A stretch of DNA of 10,450 nucleotides. It comes from Zetaproteobacteria bacterium (GTDB lineage: Bacteria > Pseudomonadota > Zetaproteobacteria > Mariprofundales > Mariprofundaceae). Shown here piece after piece: positions 1-7,164 of this stretch; positions within the stretch are counted from its first letter, which is position 1, and every line of letters begins with the position of its first letter. The DNA lies in assembly GCA_021545595.1 (NCBI GenBank), contig JAJRVG010000219.1, forward strand, positions 1-10,450, read 5' to 3'. Both the position numbers and the translations under genes were made by a program. The notes beneath the pieces were generated by a model. That model searched no databases, was not told the DNA's origin, and saw nothing but the letters and a program-made list of their open reading frames with translations.

Positions 1-79
1 ATGAAACCGAATATCCCCGATCCATCACCTGCTTTACTGCTTCAATCTTGAATTCTTCTGTATACCGCTTGCCACTCAT
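1..79 (-). CDS. IS3-family transposase OrfA, N-terminal 26 residues (partial at window edge)
   Basis: The minus strand from an ATG at 79-77 translates to MSGKRYTEEFKIEAVKQV and then MDRGYSVS, running off the window without a stop. This is the classic N-terminus of IS3-family OrfA (HTH_Tnp_1/IS911-type), the helix-turn-helix protein that binds the IS ends. In the family OrfA is joined to the DDE-type OrfB by -1 frameshifting to give the active transposase. A strong Shine-Dalgarno, AGGAGGT, lies at 84-90, four bases before the ATG. The visible part is intact. It is too short for most ORF callers because the window cuts it. Confidence 0.85.
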   Translation of the reverse strand, partial: MSGKRYTEEFKIEAVKQVMDRGYSVS

Positions 80-114
80 GGTGACCTCCTTTGAGCTAGT
101 TTATTACGCTCTCA

Positions 115-141
115 GGTGTCTAGCAATTCGGGGGCGATTCA
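115..141 (-). repeat. Terminal inverted repeat of the IS3-family element (left copy)
   Basis: The outer end is TGAATCGCCCCC on the minus strand, with the tip at base 141. IS3-family repeats usually begin with TG and run 20-40 bases, so the inner limit at 115 is an estimate. The partner repeat is outside the window and could not be compared. Confidence 0.6.
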
Positions 142-178
142 TCGAGATATGCTAATCGTATTTGTTATGAGGTGATTG

Positions 179-898
179 ATGGGTCAACACAGTGACAATG
201 ATATAAATGTTATTAAAGATGCTATTGGAAATACGTATCTAAATTTTTCTGAAAAGATTCGGAGAGAGAACATTCCAGAGATTTTCAAATATTTTACCGA
301 GTTGGGAAAATCCGGAGGATGTATACATAAGCTTGGTCATTTTGCTATTTTTTATACACCGATAAGTAAATTACAACCGAAATTAATGTTTGTAGGCAAC
401 AATCCATCCTGGTTTGATAACAATGGGCCTAGAGCACTTGAAATAATCAAGGAAATGGAGTGTGGAATACCATCGGTTAATTCGTACCTAGAGCACAATC
501 ATGTTTTTGCAAGGCAAATGCGTAAAATGTTTGGTGAAGATCAGTACAGAATAAATCGCCCTGACTTGTTGGAAGGTTGTGTTGGCATGAACCGATTTTG
601 GTTGCAGACAGGTTCAAAAGGTACTGGCGATCTTGCAAAAAAACCTAGAAATGAAGAGTTTAAATCCATCAAAAATTATTGTGAACGAAAAACAAAAGAC
701 TTTATTCGATACCTTCAGCCTAAAGTTGCCGTTATGTTAGGAGGCCCAGCACAAGAAATGATCTCAGAAGATTTTTCTCTTCGCATGAAAAATCAAGGGA
801 TCTCAATTGAAAAAGCTCATCATCCAAGCAATCGCAACGGTGGATTAAGCTTAACTGCAGATGAAGTTAAAAACATTATAGATAAGTACGGTTTGTAA
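179..898 (+). CDS. Uracil-DNA glycosylase-like fold protein of unknown specific function
   Basis: This is a 239-residue soluble protein with no signal peptide or membrane segment. Short motifs in the right order suggest the uracil-DNA glycosylase superfamily fold. Residues 69-80, LMFVGNNPSWFD, look like the first active-site loop (hydrophobic strand, then GxNPS). Residues 138-145, MNRFWLQT, could be the second-strand motif. Residues 181-195, PKVAVMLGGPAQEMI, match the usual PxxvvxlGxxA strand-helix. Residues 214-220, HHPSNRN, resemble the terminal HPS loop. It is not one of the standard Ung, Mug or family 4/5 enzymes that I recognise, and activity is not shown. I chose ATG 179 because GAGGTG at 169-174 is four bases away, whereas the in-frame TTG at 176 is too close. 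Sampled lines are about 30-42% GC against roughly 55% in neighbouring genes, suggesting transfer. The gene stands alone on the plus strand beside an IS end. Confidence 0.6.
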   Translation: MGQHSDNDINVIKDAIGNTYLNFSEKIRRENIPEIFKYFTELGKSGGCIHKLGHFAIFYTPISKLQPKLMFVGNNPSWFDNNGPRALEIIKEMECGIPSVNSYLEHNHVFARQMRKMFGEDQYRINRPDLLEGCVGMNRFWLQTGSKGTGDLAKKPRNEEFKSIKNYCERKTKDFIRYLQPKVAVMLGGPAQEMISEDFSLRMKNQGISIEKAHHPSNRNGGLSLTADEVKNIIDKYGL

Positions 899-990
899 TG
901 TTTTTTTGCAGCTGTAAGGCTCCTTGAATTACTTTCTCGAATGGCCGACTCCGGCATGCGGACGTTCAGGATTAACTTGCTAACAGAGCT
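899..990. other. Convergent intergenic gap without a recognisable terminator
   Basis: The UDG-like gene (+) and the carboxyltransferase gene (-) converge here. There is a T7 run just after the plus-strand stop, at 901-907, but no stable hairpin precedes it. A small stem GCCG/CGGC around 943-954 has no following U-tract on either strand. I therefore cannot name a terminator for either gene. Confidence 0.5.
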
Positions 991-2844
991 CTATTCGATC
1001 TCGATCAGGTATTCGTCCGGATTGACGCTGTCCCCTTCAGAGACATGGATGGCTTTTACCTTGCCTGATACAGGTGCATGTACGGGGTTTTCCATCTTCA
1101 TCGCTTCAACTGTAATCACAGTGTCACCGGCATTGACGCTATCGCCTTCGGAGACATTGATGGAGACAATGCGGCCCGGCATTGGTGAGGTGACATCACT
1201 GTCCTTGGTCGCCTTCGGACGTTTGGAACCTTTGGAGGCTTTGCCTGTATCGATAGAGCGCCCATCCAGTGTTGGCACGATCTCTGTCAGCGTCTCGACA
1301 AACACCTCTTCAAGCACATTGTCGACCTTCACATAATATGGCTTCAGATCGTCATCGCTGACATGGCCTGAGCCCTCAATCTTGATGTGGTACTCTTCAC
1401 CATGGATGGTGATATTGAATTCGGTTGGAGCCAATCCCGGTGCAGCAGCCGTTGCTGGCGCATCGGCTGGAATTTCATCCAGAGGTTCAGGGTTGAACTC
1501 ACCTGATTCACGCTCTTCAAAGAACTCAAGTGCGATGGTTGGAAACATGGCGTAGGAGAGCACATCTTCGACTGACTTCGCCTTGTCGCCAATGTCACGG
1601 GTCAGTGCATCCATCTCATCAACAAGCAGGTCTGCAGGGCGCACGGTAATCGGCTCTTCATCACCCAGAGCCAGCTTGCGCACATCCTCATTGATCTCTC
1701 CCAGTGCTTTGCCATACATGCCCTGCAGGTAGCCCTTGGTCTCACTGGTGATTACTTTATACTTTTTACCGGATACGACATTAAGAACGGCCTGAGTGCC
1801 GACAATCTGGCTGGTGGGTGTGACCAGAGGAGGGTAGCCGAAATCTTTTCGTACACGTGGGATCTCCTCCAGCACCTGATCCATCTTATCCAGAGCTCCC
1901 TGCTCTCTGAGCTGATTGGCCAGATTGGAGATCATACCACCGGGAATCTGGTTGATGAGTACGCGGGTATCGACTCCGGTCACCTCGGATTCGAAGCGGC
2001 TGTATTTTTTACGCACCTCACGGAAGTAGGCTGCAACATCCTGCAGTGCTTCAAGATCCAGGCCGGTATCAAACTCTGTCCCTGCAAATGCAGCGACCAT
2101 TGCTTCAGTGGGTGGATGCGACGTGCCACCTGCCAGTGGCGAGATGGCCGTATCAATAATATCACATCCGGCATGTACCGCTTCCCACTGAACCAGTTCA
2201 GCAACACCGGCAGTGGCGTGGGAGTGAAGATGCAGTGGAATAGTGACGGATTTTTTAAGTTCGGTGACCAGCTCACGTATGGAAGCTGGCGTTAGCAACC
2301 CTGCCATATCCTTGATGGCCAGTGTGTCACAACCCATATCTTCAAAGCCCCTGCCCAGCTCGATAAAATAGTCCAGCGTATGAACGGGGCTTGTGGTATA
2401 GCAGATGGTACCTTCGGCATGCTTACCATTCTTTTTTACCTGATTGATCGCCACACGAACATTGCGCAGATCATTCATGGCATCGAAGGTGCGGAATACA
2501 TCAACACCGTTGGCAGCAGCCATATCGACAAATTTTTTCACTACATCATCAGCATAGTGACGGTAGCCGAGCAGATTCTGCCCACGAAGAAGCATCTGGA
2601 TCGGTGTGTTCGGAAGCGCCTTCTTCAATTCGCGCAGTCGCATCCATGGGCCCTCTTTCAGATAGCGAAGACAGGTGTCAAAGGTCGCCCCCCCCCATGC
2701 TTCGATAGACCAGTATCCAATCGCATCAAGTTTTTCGCAGATTGGCAGCATATCATCCAGGCGCATGCGGGTAGCAAGCAGTGATTGATGTCCGTCGCGC
2801 AGGGCGAGTTCGGTAATAGCGAGTTTCTTTTTTGCTTTAGTCAT
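991..2844 (-). CDS. pycB: Pyruvate carboxylase subunit B (carboxyltransferase plus biotin carrier; oxaloacetate decarboxylase alpha-like)
   Basis: This 617-residue protein moves CO2 from carboxybiotin to pyruvate, giving oxaloacetate in the cytoplasm. The carboxyltransferase TIM barrel starts at once: LRDGHQS at 15-21 (metal-binding Asp17), EAWGGATFD at 48-56, LLRGQNLLGY at 85-94, AIKDMAG at 176-182 (Lys178, carbamylated in the family) and HLHSH at 205-209 (metal ligands). A PYC/OADA helical domain and an Ala/Pro linker (about 459-474) follow. A biotinyl domain (about 549-617) carries EAMKMEN with biotin-accepting Lys583. I chose ATG 2844: AAGGA lies eight bases upstream and family homology begins there; the frame is open for 66 more codons, but that extension is unlike the family. 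The oxaloacetate decarboxylase alpha subunit has the same architecture. The neighbouring biotin carboxylase, and the absence of membrane subunits nearby, favour pyruvate carboxylase. A G9 run lies in codons 50-53. Confidence 0.9.
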   Translation of the reverse strand: MTKAKKKLAITELALRDGHQSLLATRMRLDDMLPICEKLDAIGYWSIEAWGGATFDTCLRYLKEGPWMRLRELKKALPNTPIQMLLRGQNLLGYRHYADDVVKKFVDMAAANGVDVFRTFDAMNDLRNVRVAINQVKKNGKHAEGTICYTTSPVHTLDYFIELGRGFEDMGCDTLAIKDMAGLLTPASIRELVTELKKSVTIPLHLHSHATAGVAELVQWEAVHAGCDIIDTAISPLAGGTSHPPTEAMVAAFAGTEFDTGLDLEALQDVAAYFREVRKKYSRFESEVTGVDTRVLINQIPGGMISNLANQLREQGALDKMDQVLEEIPRVRKDFGYPPLVTPTSQIVGTQAVLNVVSGKKYKVITSETKGYLQGMYGKALGEINEDVRKLALGDEEPITVRPADLLVDEMDALTRDIGDKAKSVEDVLSYAMFPTIALEFFEERESGEFNPEPLDEIPADAPATAAAPGLAPTEFNITIHGEEYHIKIEGSGHVSDDDLKPYYVKVDNVLEEVFVETLTEIVPTLDGRSIDTGKASKGSKRPKATKDSDVTSPMPGRIVSINVSEGDSVNAGDTVITVEAMKMENPVHAPVSGKVKAIHVSEGDSVNPDEYLIEIE

Positions 2845-3019
2845 TATCTCAATCCTTTCATGTGTGGCTCGTCCTGGCATGTTGAAGTTGTTGTGCCTGT
2901 CCGTACAATCTGGTACATGGATGTGCCAACAGCGTCTGCGCCGTGAGCCGGTACAAAACTGCGTTTTTGTGTCGGCGTCCAGGGAGAATGACAGGATGTT
3001 GTTTTCCGAATTCCCATAA
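2845..3019 (-). other. 175-base spacer between pyruvate carboxylase subunit genes, with weak hairpin
   Basis: Between the subunit A stop and the subunit B start lies a spacer that is long for a same-operon pair. It contains ACAAAA (2953-2958) facing TTTTGT (2965-2970), with an outer CCG/CGG pair (2948-2950, 2973-2975). On the transcribed strand two mismatches separate the inner and outer stems, and no U-tract follows, so it is not a convincing terminator. TTGGCA occurs on the minus strand but lacks a good -10 at the right distance. The subunit B frame stays open through the whole spacer. I see no separate gene. Confidence 0.45.
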
Positions 3020-4438
3020 TCACAGGCCCGCCTGTGCTGCAATTGCTACAGCAACTGCTGCGGCAATATCTTCGCGTGCTTCAAATGGTTTGTAATCAAG
3101 TAGTTCGGGGTGCCGATCCATAAACCCGGTATCAAACTGCCCGTCGAGGAATATCTCTGATGCGGCAATCTGGCGGTAGTATGGCAGTGTGGTCTTCACA
3201 CCACGAATATCGTACTCCTTCAAGGCTCGTTGAGCGCGGGTAACCGTGTGCTCCCAGCTTGGCCCCCAGACAGTCAGCTTGGCACACATGGAGTCATAGT
3301 GGGGTGGAATCTGGTAGCCGGGGTAGACGCATCCATCCACGCGAATGCCAGGGCCGCCCGGAGAGTGATAGCGGGTAATACGCCCCGGTGTTGGAAAGAA
3401 GCCATTTTGCGGGTCTTCGGCGTTAATGCGGAACTCAACGGCATGTCCTTTGAAACTGAGTTCATCCTGGGTAAATGGGAGTGTTTCGCCAGCAGCAATC
3501 CGAATCTGCTGGACAACAATATCGACACCTGTGATGGCCTCGGTAATGGTGTGTTCCACCTGCAGGCGAGTATTCATCTCCATAAAGAAGAAGTCATGGT
3601 TCTTATCGACCAGAAACTCCACAGTTCCGGCATTGACGTAATTAACAGCTTTGCTTGCCTGAACTGCAACAGCCCCCATTTTTTCACGCAGGTCGTTATC
3701 GATGTAGTTGGAGGGAGCAATCTCAATCAGCTTCTGATTACGACGCTGGATTGAGCAGTCACGTTCAAAAAGATGTACACAGTTTCCATGTGAATCTGCA
3801 AGTACCTGAAACTCAATATGCCGTGGTTCGACAATACACTTTTCCATGAAGAGCTCATCGTTACCAAAAGCAGTCATGGCTTCACGCTGGGTCACAGCAT
3901 AATTTTCGATAACTTCCTCATCACTGTCACAGCGACGAATGCCTCTCCCACCACCACCGGCAGCAGCCTTCAGCATAATGGGGTAACCCATCTCATTGGC
4001 AATCTCGACAGCTTCATCAGAGCTGGTGAGAGAGGCCTCTGTGCCCGGGATGCAGGGCACTCCTGCGGCCAACATTGCTGTACGTGCGGCTGTTTTACTG
4101 CCCATGTTGGCAATTGCATCGGGGGACGGACCGACATAGGTGATGCCGGCTTTGTTGACTGCTTCAGCGAAATCAGGATTTTCAGAAAGGAAGCCATAAC
4201 CCGGGTGAATGGCATCGCACTTGGCCTTGGCAGCAATATCGACAATACGGTGGATATTGAGATAACTCTTTACCGGGTCCGGCCCGATAAGGATGGCCTG
4301 GTCAGCCTTTTTAACATGCAAAGCATGGCTGTCCGGCTCGGAATAGACCGCTACAGACTCAATGCTCAGCTCACTGCAGGCGCGGATAATGCGGATTGCA
4401 CACTCACCACGATTGGCAACTAGAATGCGTTTAAACAA
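3020..4438 (-). CDS. pycA: Pyruvate carboxylase subunit A (biotin carboxylase, ATP-grasp), TTG start
   Basis: The 472-residue protein carboxylates biotin on the carrier domain of its partner, using ATP and bicarbonate. The N-terminal Rossmann-like domain opens with FKRILVANRGECAIR, and IHPGYGFLSEN is at 77-87. The ATP-grasp domain has Lys116, Lys157 and the glycine-rich GGGGRG at 161-166. The catalytic region has QRRNQK at 231-236 (Lys236, matching E. coli AccC Lys238) and the signature EMNTRLQVEHTITE at 287-300 with Arg291. Length slightly exceeds AccC (449), with a C-terminal tail to about residue 472. AccC of acetyl-CoA carboxylase is the main alternative, but the adjacent carboxyltransferase/biotin-carrier gene favours pyruvate carboxylase. 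The start is TTG (4438-4436): AAAGGAG lies nine bases upstream, a promoter ends just before it, and the family's MxKRILxANRGE start fits exactly. Confidence 0.9.
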   Translation of the reverse strand: MFKRILVANRGECAIRIIRACSELSIESVAVYSEPDSHALHVKKADQAILIGPDPVKSYLNIHRIVDIAAKAKCDAIHPGYGFLSENPDFAEAVNKAGITYVGPSPDAIANMGSKTAARTAMLAAGVPCIPGTEASLTSSDEAVEIANEMGYPIMLKAAAGGGGRGIRRCDSDEEVIENYAVTQREAMTAFGNDELFMEKCIVEPRHIEFQVLADSHGNCVHLFERDCSIQRRNQKLIEIAPSNYIDNDLREKMGAVAVQASKAVNYVNAGTVEFLVDKNHDFFFMEMNTRLQVEHTITEAITGVDIVVQQIRIAAGETLPFTQDELSFKGHAVEFRINAEDPQNGFFPTPGRITRYHSPGGPGIRVDGCVYPGYQIPPHYDSMCAKLTVWGPSWEHTVTRAQRALKEYDIRGVKTTLPYYRQIAASEIFLDGQFDTGFMDRHPELLDYKPFEAREDIAAAVAVAIAAQAGL

Positions 4439-4465
4439 CTCAAAAATCTCCTTTCAGGGAGGTAG

Positions 4466-4494
4466 ATCATACCTAAAATCGCCCTGTCGGACAA
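4466..4494 (-). promoter_or_regulatory. Sigma70-type promoter for the pyruvate carboxylase genes
   Basis: On the minus strand, TTGTCC (4494-4489; 4 of 6 consensus) is followed after exactly 17 bases by TATGAT (4471-4466; 5 of 6). Transcription would begin near 4459, giving a leader of about 20 bases that holds the AAAGGAG ribosome binding site before the TTG start. It lies between the aldolase terminator and this gene, as expected for an independent unit. Predicted by eye only. Confidence 0.65.
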
Positions 4495-4529
4495 ATATGG
4501 GGTTGGTGGCTGATATCTATACGAAAAGC

Positions 4530-4564
4530 AAAAAAAAAGGCAAACCCGAAGGTTCGCCTTTTTT
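4530..4564 (-). terminator. Intrinsic terminator after fba (UUCG tetraloop)
   Basis: The minus-strand RNA has GGCGAACC-UUCG-GGUUUGCC (4558-4539), an eight-pair stem with one G-U wobble closed by the stable cUUCGg loop. It is followed by nine U (4538-4530) and preceded by six A, so it could also act in the other direction. The stem begins about 25 bases after the aldolase stop. It separates the sugar-phosphate operon from the pyruvate carboxylase unit. Confidence 0.93.
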
Positions 4565-4582
4565 GTGAAACCGGACTTCTGA

Positions 4583-5620
4583 TTAGCTGTAGTAGCTGAT
4601 CATGCTTTCCAGAGAGCGGGCTGTAATTTTGGATGCGTTACCCGCAGCACCAAAGGCTTCAAAACGAGCCTTACAGATGCCCTGCATAGCAGCTGTGGCA
4701 GCTTTCAGGAACTTGCGCGGGTCGAAATTTTCCGGATTTTCAGAAAGGAACTTACGTACAGCGCCGGTTGAAGCCATACGAAGGTCAGTGTCGATGTTCA
4801 CCTTACGAACACCGGATTTGATACCTTCAACAATCTCTTCAACGGGAACACCATAAGTCTCACCCATATTTCCACCGTACTCATTGATGGTAGCCAGCCA
4901 GTCCTGAGGGACTGAAGAAGAACCATGCATAACCAGATGCGTGTTTGGCAGCTTGGCGTGAATTTCCTGGATACGGTCAATACGCAGCACTGCACCTGTA
5001 GGCGGCTTGGTGAATTTGTAGGCACCGTGAGAAGTGCCGATTGCGATGGCAAGTGCATCACAGCCGGTTTTTTCTACAAAGTCAGCAGCTTCATCAACGT
5101 CGGTCAATAGCTGATCCATATCCAGCTTACCTTCTGCGCCGTGGCCATCTTCTTCGCCCATCATGCCGGTTTCAAGAGAACCCAGGCAACCCAGCTCGCC
5201 TTCGACAGATACGCCGCCAGCGTGAGCCATGTCTACAACCTTTTTGGTCACTTCAACGTTGTACTCATAAGAAGAGGGGGTCTTGGCATCAGCCATCAGG
5301 GAACCATCCATCATTACTGATGAGAAGCCTGACTGGATAGAGCGAAGGCATACTGCCGGCTCAGAGCCATGATCCTGATGCATAACCACGGGGATGTGTG
5401 GATACTGCTCAACTGCAGCAGAGATCAGATGGCGCAGGAACGCTTCACCGGCATAACCTCGTGCACCGGCAGAACCCTGCATGATAACCGGAGAATCGGT
5501 TTCATCAGCGGCCTGCATGATTGCATGAACCTGCTCCATATTGTTTACATTGAATGCTGGCATGCCATAGCTGTTTTCAGCTGCATGATCCAGTAGTTGT
5601 CGCAATGAAATGAGTGCCAT
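4583..5620 (-). CDS. fba: Class II fructose-1,6-bisphosphate aldolase, Calvin-cycle (CbbA-like) subtype
   Basis: This 345-residue zinc enzyme reversibly joins dihydroxyacetone phosphate to glyceraldehyde 3-phosphate, and in the Calvin cycle also acts with erythrose 4-phosphate. Visible residues are HQDHG at 81-85 (catalytic Asp83, zinc ligand His84), VEGELGCLG at 139-147 (Glu142), His198 in GTSHG, zinc ligand His232 in MHGSSSVP, and the NIDTD phosphate/substrate loop at 275-279. Length and the C-terminal Gly/Ala-rich region with a YYS end fit the about 345-residue Calvin-cycle subtype better than the 359-residue E. coli FbaA. The start is ATG 5620 with GGAGGA four bases upstream. It is the last gene of the tkt-gap-pgk-pyk-fba run, 89 bases after pyk and just before a strong terminator. 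The symbol cbbA would also be suitable. Confidence 0.94.
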   Translation of the reverse strand: MALISLRQLLDHAAENSYGMPAFNVNNMEQVHAIMQAADETDSPVIMQGSAGARGYAGEAFLRHLISAAVEQYPHIPVVMHQDHGSEPAVCLRSIQSGFSSVMMDGSLMADAKTPSSYEYNVEVTKKVVDMAHAGGVSVEGELGCLGSLETGMMGEEDGHGAEGKLDMDQLLTDVDEAADFVEKTGCDALAIAIGTSHGAYKFTKPPTGAVLRIDRIQEIHAKLPNTHLVMHGSSSVPQDWLATINEYGGNMGETYGVPVEEIVEGIKSGVRKVNIDTDLRMASTGAVRKFLSENPENFDPRKFLKAATAAMQGICKARFEAFGAAGNASKITARSLESMISYYS

Positions 5621-5709
5621 TTCTTCCTCCTTATTGTTTTCAACGGGCGCCAGCCCAAAAAAATGCCTGTCTAAATCCTGACTCCCATGAGCCGTTTAAT
5701 CAATCAACT

Positions 5710-7164
5710 TCAATTATTGAAGACTTCTCCAACCCGGACAATCTTCATTGTGTTTGTGCCGCCTGCTTTGCCCATCGGCGTGCCGAGTGAGAAGATGATA
5801 AGATCATCGTTCTCCACCAGCTTATCGTGGAGCATCATGGCAACAACATCGCGGGTTGCCTGCGGCGCATCCTTCTCACCGTATTCAGCTCCCACCGGTT
5901 TTGGAATGACGTTGCGGAACAGTGTTACACGTCCTGCAGTACGTTCTTCTGATGTCAGAGCATAGATCGGAACCTTGGTCAGGTGGCGTGACATGTAGAG
6001 TGCGGTATTGCCACTCTGGGTGAATGCAGCAATCGCGGTGACCGGCATCATGTGTGATGCCTCCATGGCCTGACGTGCGATACATTCATCAATTGAGTGA
6101 GGCGGAAAGCGTGGATCACGGGTCGATAAAGATGGTAGAACCCTCTGCTTCTCTGTTTCCAGACAGGTTCGATGCATCGCTTCCACTGCCTCCAGTGGAT
6201 ATTTTCCAGCAGCTGTTTCACCGGAGAGCATGATCGCATCGGTACCATCCAGTACAGCGTTGGCCACATCGTTGACCTCCGCACGGGTAGGGATCGGGTT
6301 TTCACACATTGATTCCATCATCTGCGTAGCCACGATCACCGGTGTGCAGTGCTTCGGCGCTTCACGCAGGATGCGCTTCTGTACCGGTGGCACGGAAGCA
6401 TCACCAATTTCCACACCAAGGTCGCCTCGGGCAACCATCACCACATCGGATGCTTCAAGAATACTTTCAAGGTTTTCGACGGCTTCAGCCCGTTCCACCT
6501 TGGCAACCAGCCCTGCATTGGAGCCCTCGGCACGCACCAGTGAACGGGCATAATCCATGTCGGCGCCATCACGCGGGAAGGAGATGGCAATATAGTCCAC
6601 GCCTATACTGCAGGCAGTCTTGATATCTTCCTTATCCTTATCCGTCAGCGCGGCGGCGGAGAGACCACCACCAGCACGATTGATACCCTTGTTGTTGGAG
6701 AGTACGCCGCCGACAATTACGGTACAGCGAATCTCCTGACCGATCACCTCATCCACATCCATCACGATAAGACCGTCATTCAATAACAGGCGGGCGCCTG
6801 GCTCAACATCTCCGACCAGCTCTTTGTAAGTAATGCCTACACGCTCATCATCACCATCATCGAGGTCGAGAGCGCCATCAATAATATACTTTTGCCCCGG
6901 CTCAAGGATTGTTTTACCTTTTTTATATTTGCCTACCCGGATCTTCGGACCCTGCATGTCGGCCAGAATTCCGACATAAACACCATGTTTTTTAGCTGCA
7001 GCACGCACGTTGTGCGCACGTTGTTTATGCTCTTCCAGAGTGCCGTGAGAGAAATTCAGACGAACAACATTGACACCTGCAGCAACCAGTCTGTCCAGCA
7101 TCTCCAGGGATTCGGAGGCAGGGCCAATGGTCGCTACGATTTTAGTTCTACGAAATTCAATCAC
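5710..7164 (-). CDS. pyk: Pyruvate kinase, PykA (type II)-like, GTG start
   Basis: The 484-residue enzyme transfers phosphate from phosphoenolpyruvate to ADP, giving pyruvate and ATP. Motifs in order are RTKIVATIGPAS at 6-17, LNFSHG at 36-41, LADMQGPKIRVG at 68-79, the small B domain (about 80-170), SFPRDG at 195-200, AKVERAEA at 221-228 with catalytic Lys222, ARGDLGVEIG at 245-254, ATQMMESM at 279-286 and MLSGETAAGKYP at 312-323. The C-terminal allosteric domain follows to the end. It resembles E. coli PykA (480 aa; allosteric in the family) rather than PykF. The start is GTG (7164-7162), immediately after the pgk stop and in the same frame. The nearest Shine-Dalgarno-like run, GAGGGG, is 12 bases away, so translation probably depends on ribosomes finishing pgk. 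In an autotroph it draws fixed carbon from PEP to pyruvate, substrate of the carboxylase encoded downstream. Confidence 0.95.
   Translation of the reverse strand: MIEFRRTKIVATIGPASESLEMLDRLVAAGVNVVRLNFSHGTLEEHKQRAHNVRAAAKKHGVYVGILADMQGPKIRVGKYKKGKTILEPGQKYIIDGALDLDDGDDERVGITYKELVGDVEPGARLLLNDGLIVMDVDEVIGQEIRCTVIVGGVLSNNKGINRAGGGLSAAALTDKDKEDIKTACSIGVDYIAISFPRDGADMDYARSLVRAEGSNAGLVAKVERAEAVENLESILEASDVVMVARGDLGVEIGDASVPPVQKRILREAPKHCTPVIVATQMMESMCENPIPTRAEVNDVANAVLDGTDAIMLSGETAAGKYPLEAVEAMHRTCLETEKQRVLPSLSTRDPRFPPHSIDECIARQAMEASHMMPVTAIAAFTQSGNTALYMSRHLTKVPIYALTSEERTAGRVTLFRNVIPKPVGAEYGEKDAPQATRDVVAMMLHDKLVENDDLIIFSLGTPMGKAGGTNTMKIVRVGEVFNN

Larger units (their letters stand above)
1..141 (-). 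mobile_element. IS3-family insertion sequence, 5' (left) end, cut by window edge
   Basis: Read on the minus strand, the element starts at 141 with TGAATCGCCCCCGAATTG, a TG-beginning, C-rich tip typical of IS3-family terminal repeats. A leader of about 60 bases and a transposase OrfA start follow. The rest, including orfB and the right end, lies beyond base 1, so neither completeness nor the target-site duplication can be judged. The tip lies 37 bases before the start codon of the UDG-like gene, so the insertion sits in that gene's upstream region. The family call rests on both the OrfA N-terminus and the tip sequence; the exact IS name is not determinable here. Confidence 0.85.

Noticed and set aside
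142..178. Outward or junction promoter for the UDG-like gene
   Set aside because: TATGCT near 148 and TTATGA near 164 resemble -10 boxes, but no acceptable -35 sits 16-18 bases upstream of either.
943..955. GCCG/CGGC hairpin between the convergent genes as a terminator
   Set aside because: The stem is four pairs long and no U-tract follows on either strand.
941..1336. Plus-strand open frame of 131 codons opposite the biotinyl domain
   Set aside because: Repetitive Ser/Thr-rich translation mirroring the repeated biotinyl-domain codons of the opposite strand; overlaps the real gene.
2845..3042. Possible 66-residue N-terminal extension of the pyruvate carboxylase B protein, starting inside the upstream gene
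   Set aside because: The extension is Arg/Cys-rich and unlike the family, whereas ATG 2844 has a well-placed ribosome site and matches the conserved N-terminus.
3230..4423. Long plus-strand open frames (3230-3754, 3818-4423) opposite the biotin carboxylase gene
   Set aside because: Their translations show no recognisable motifs and are explained as antisense shadows of a well-conserved gene.
5656..5690. Short GGGC/GCCC stem in the pyk-fba spacer
   Set aside because: Only four pairs and no U-tract in the transcribed direction; an A/T run lies on the wrong side for a terminator.
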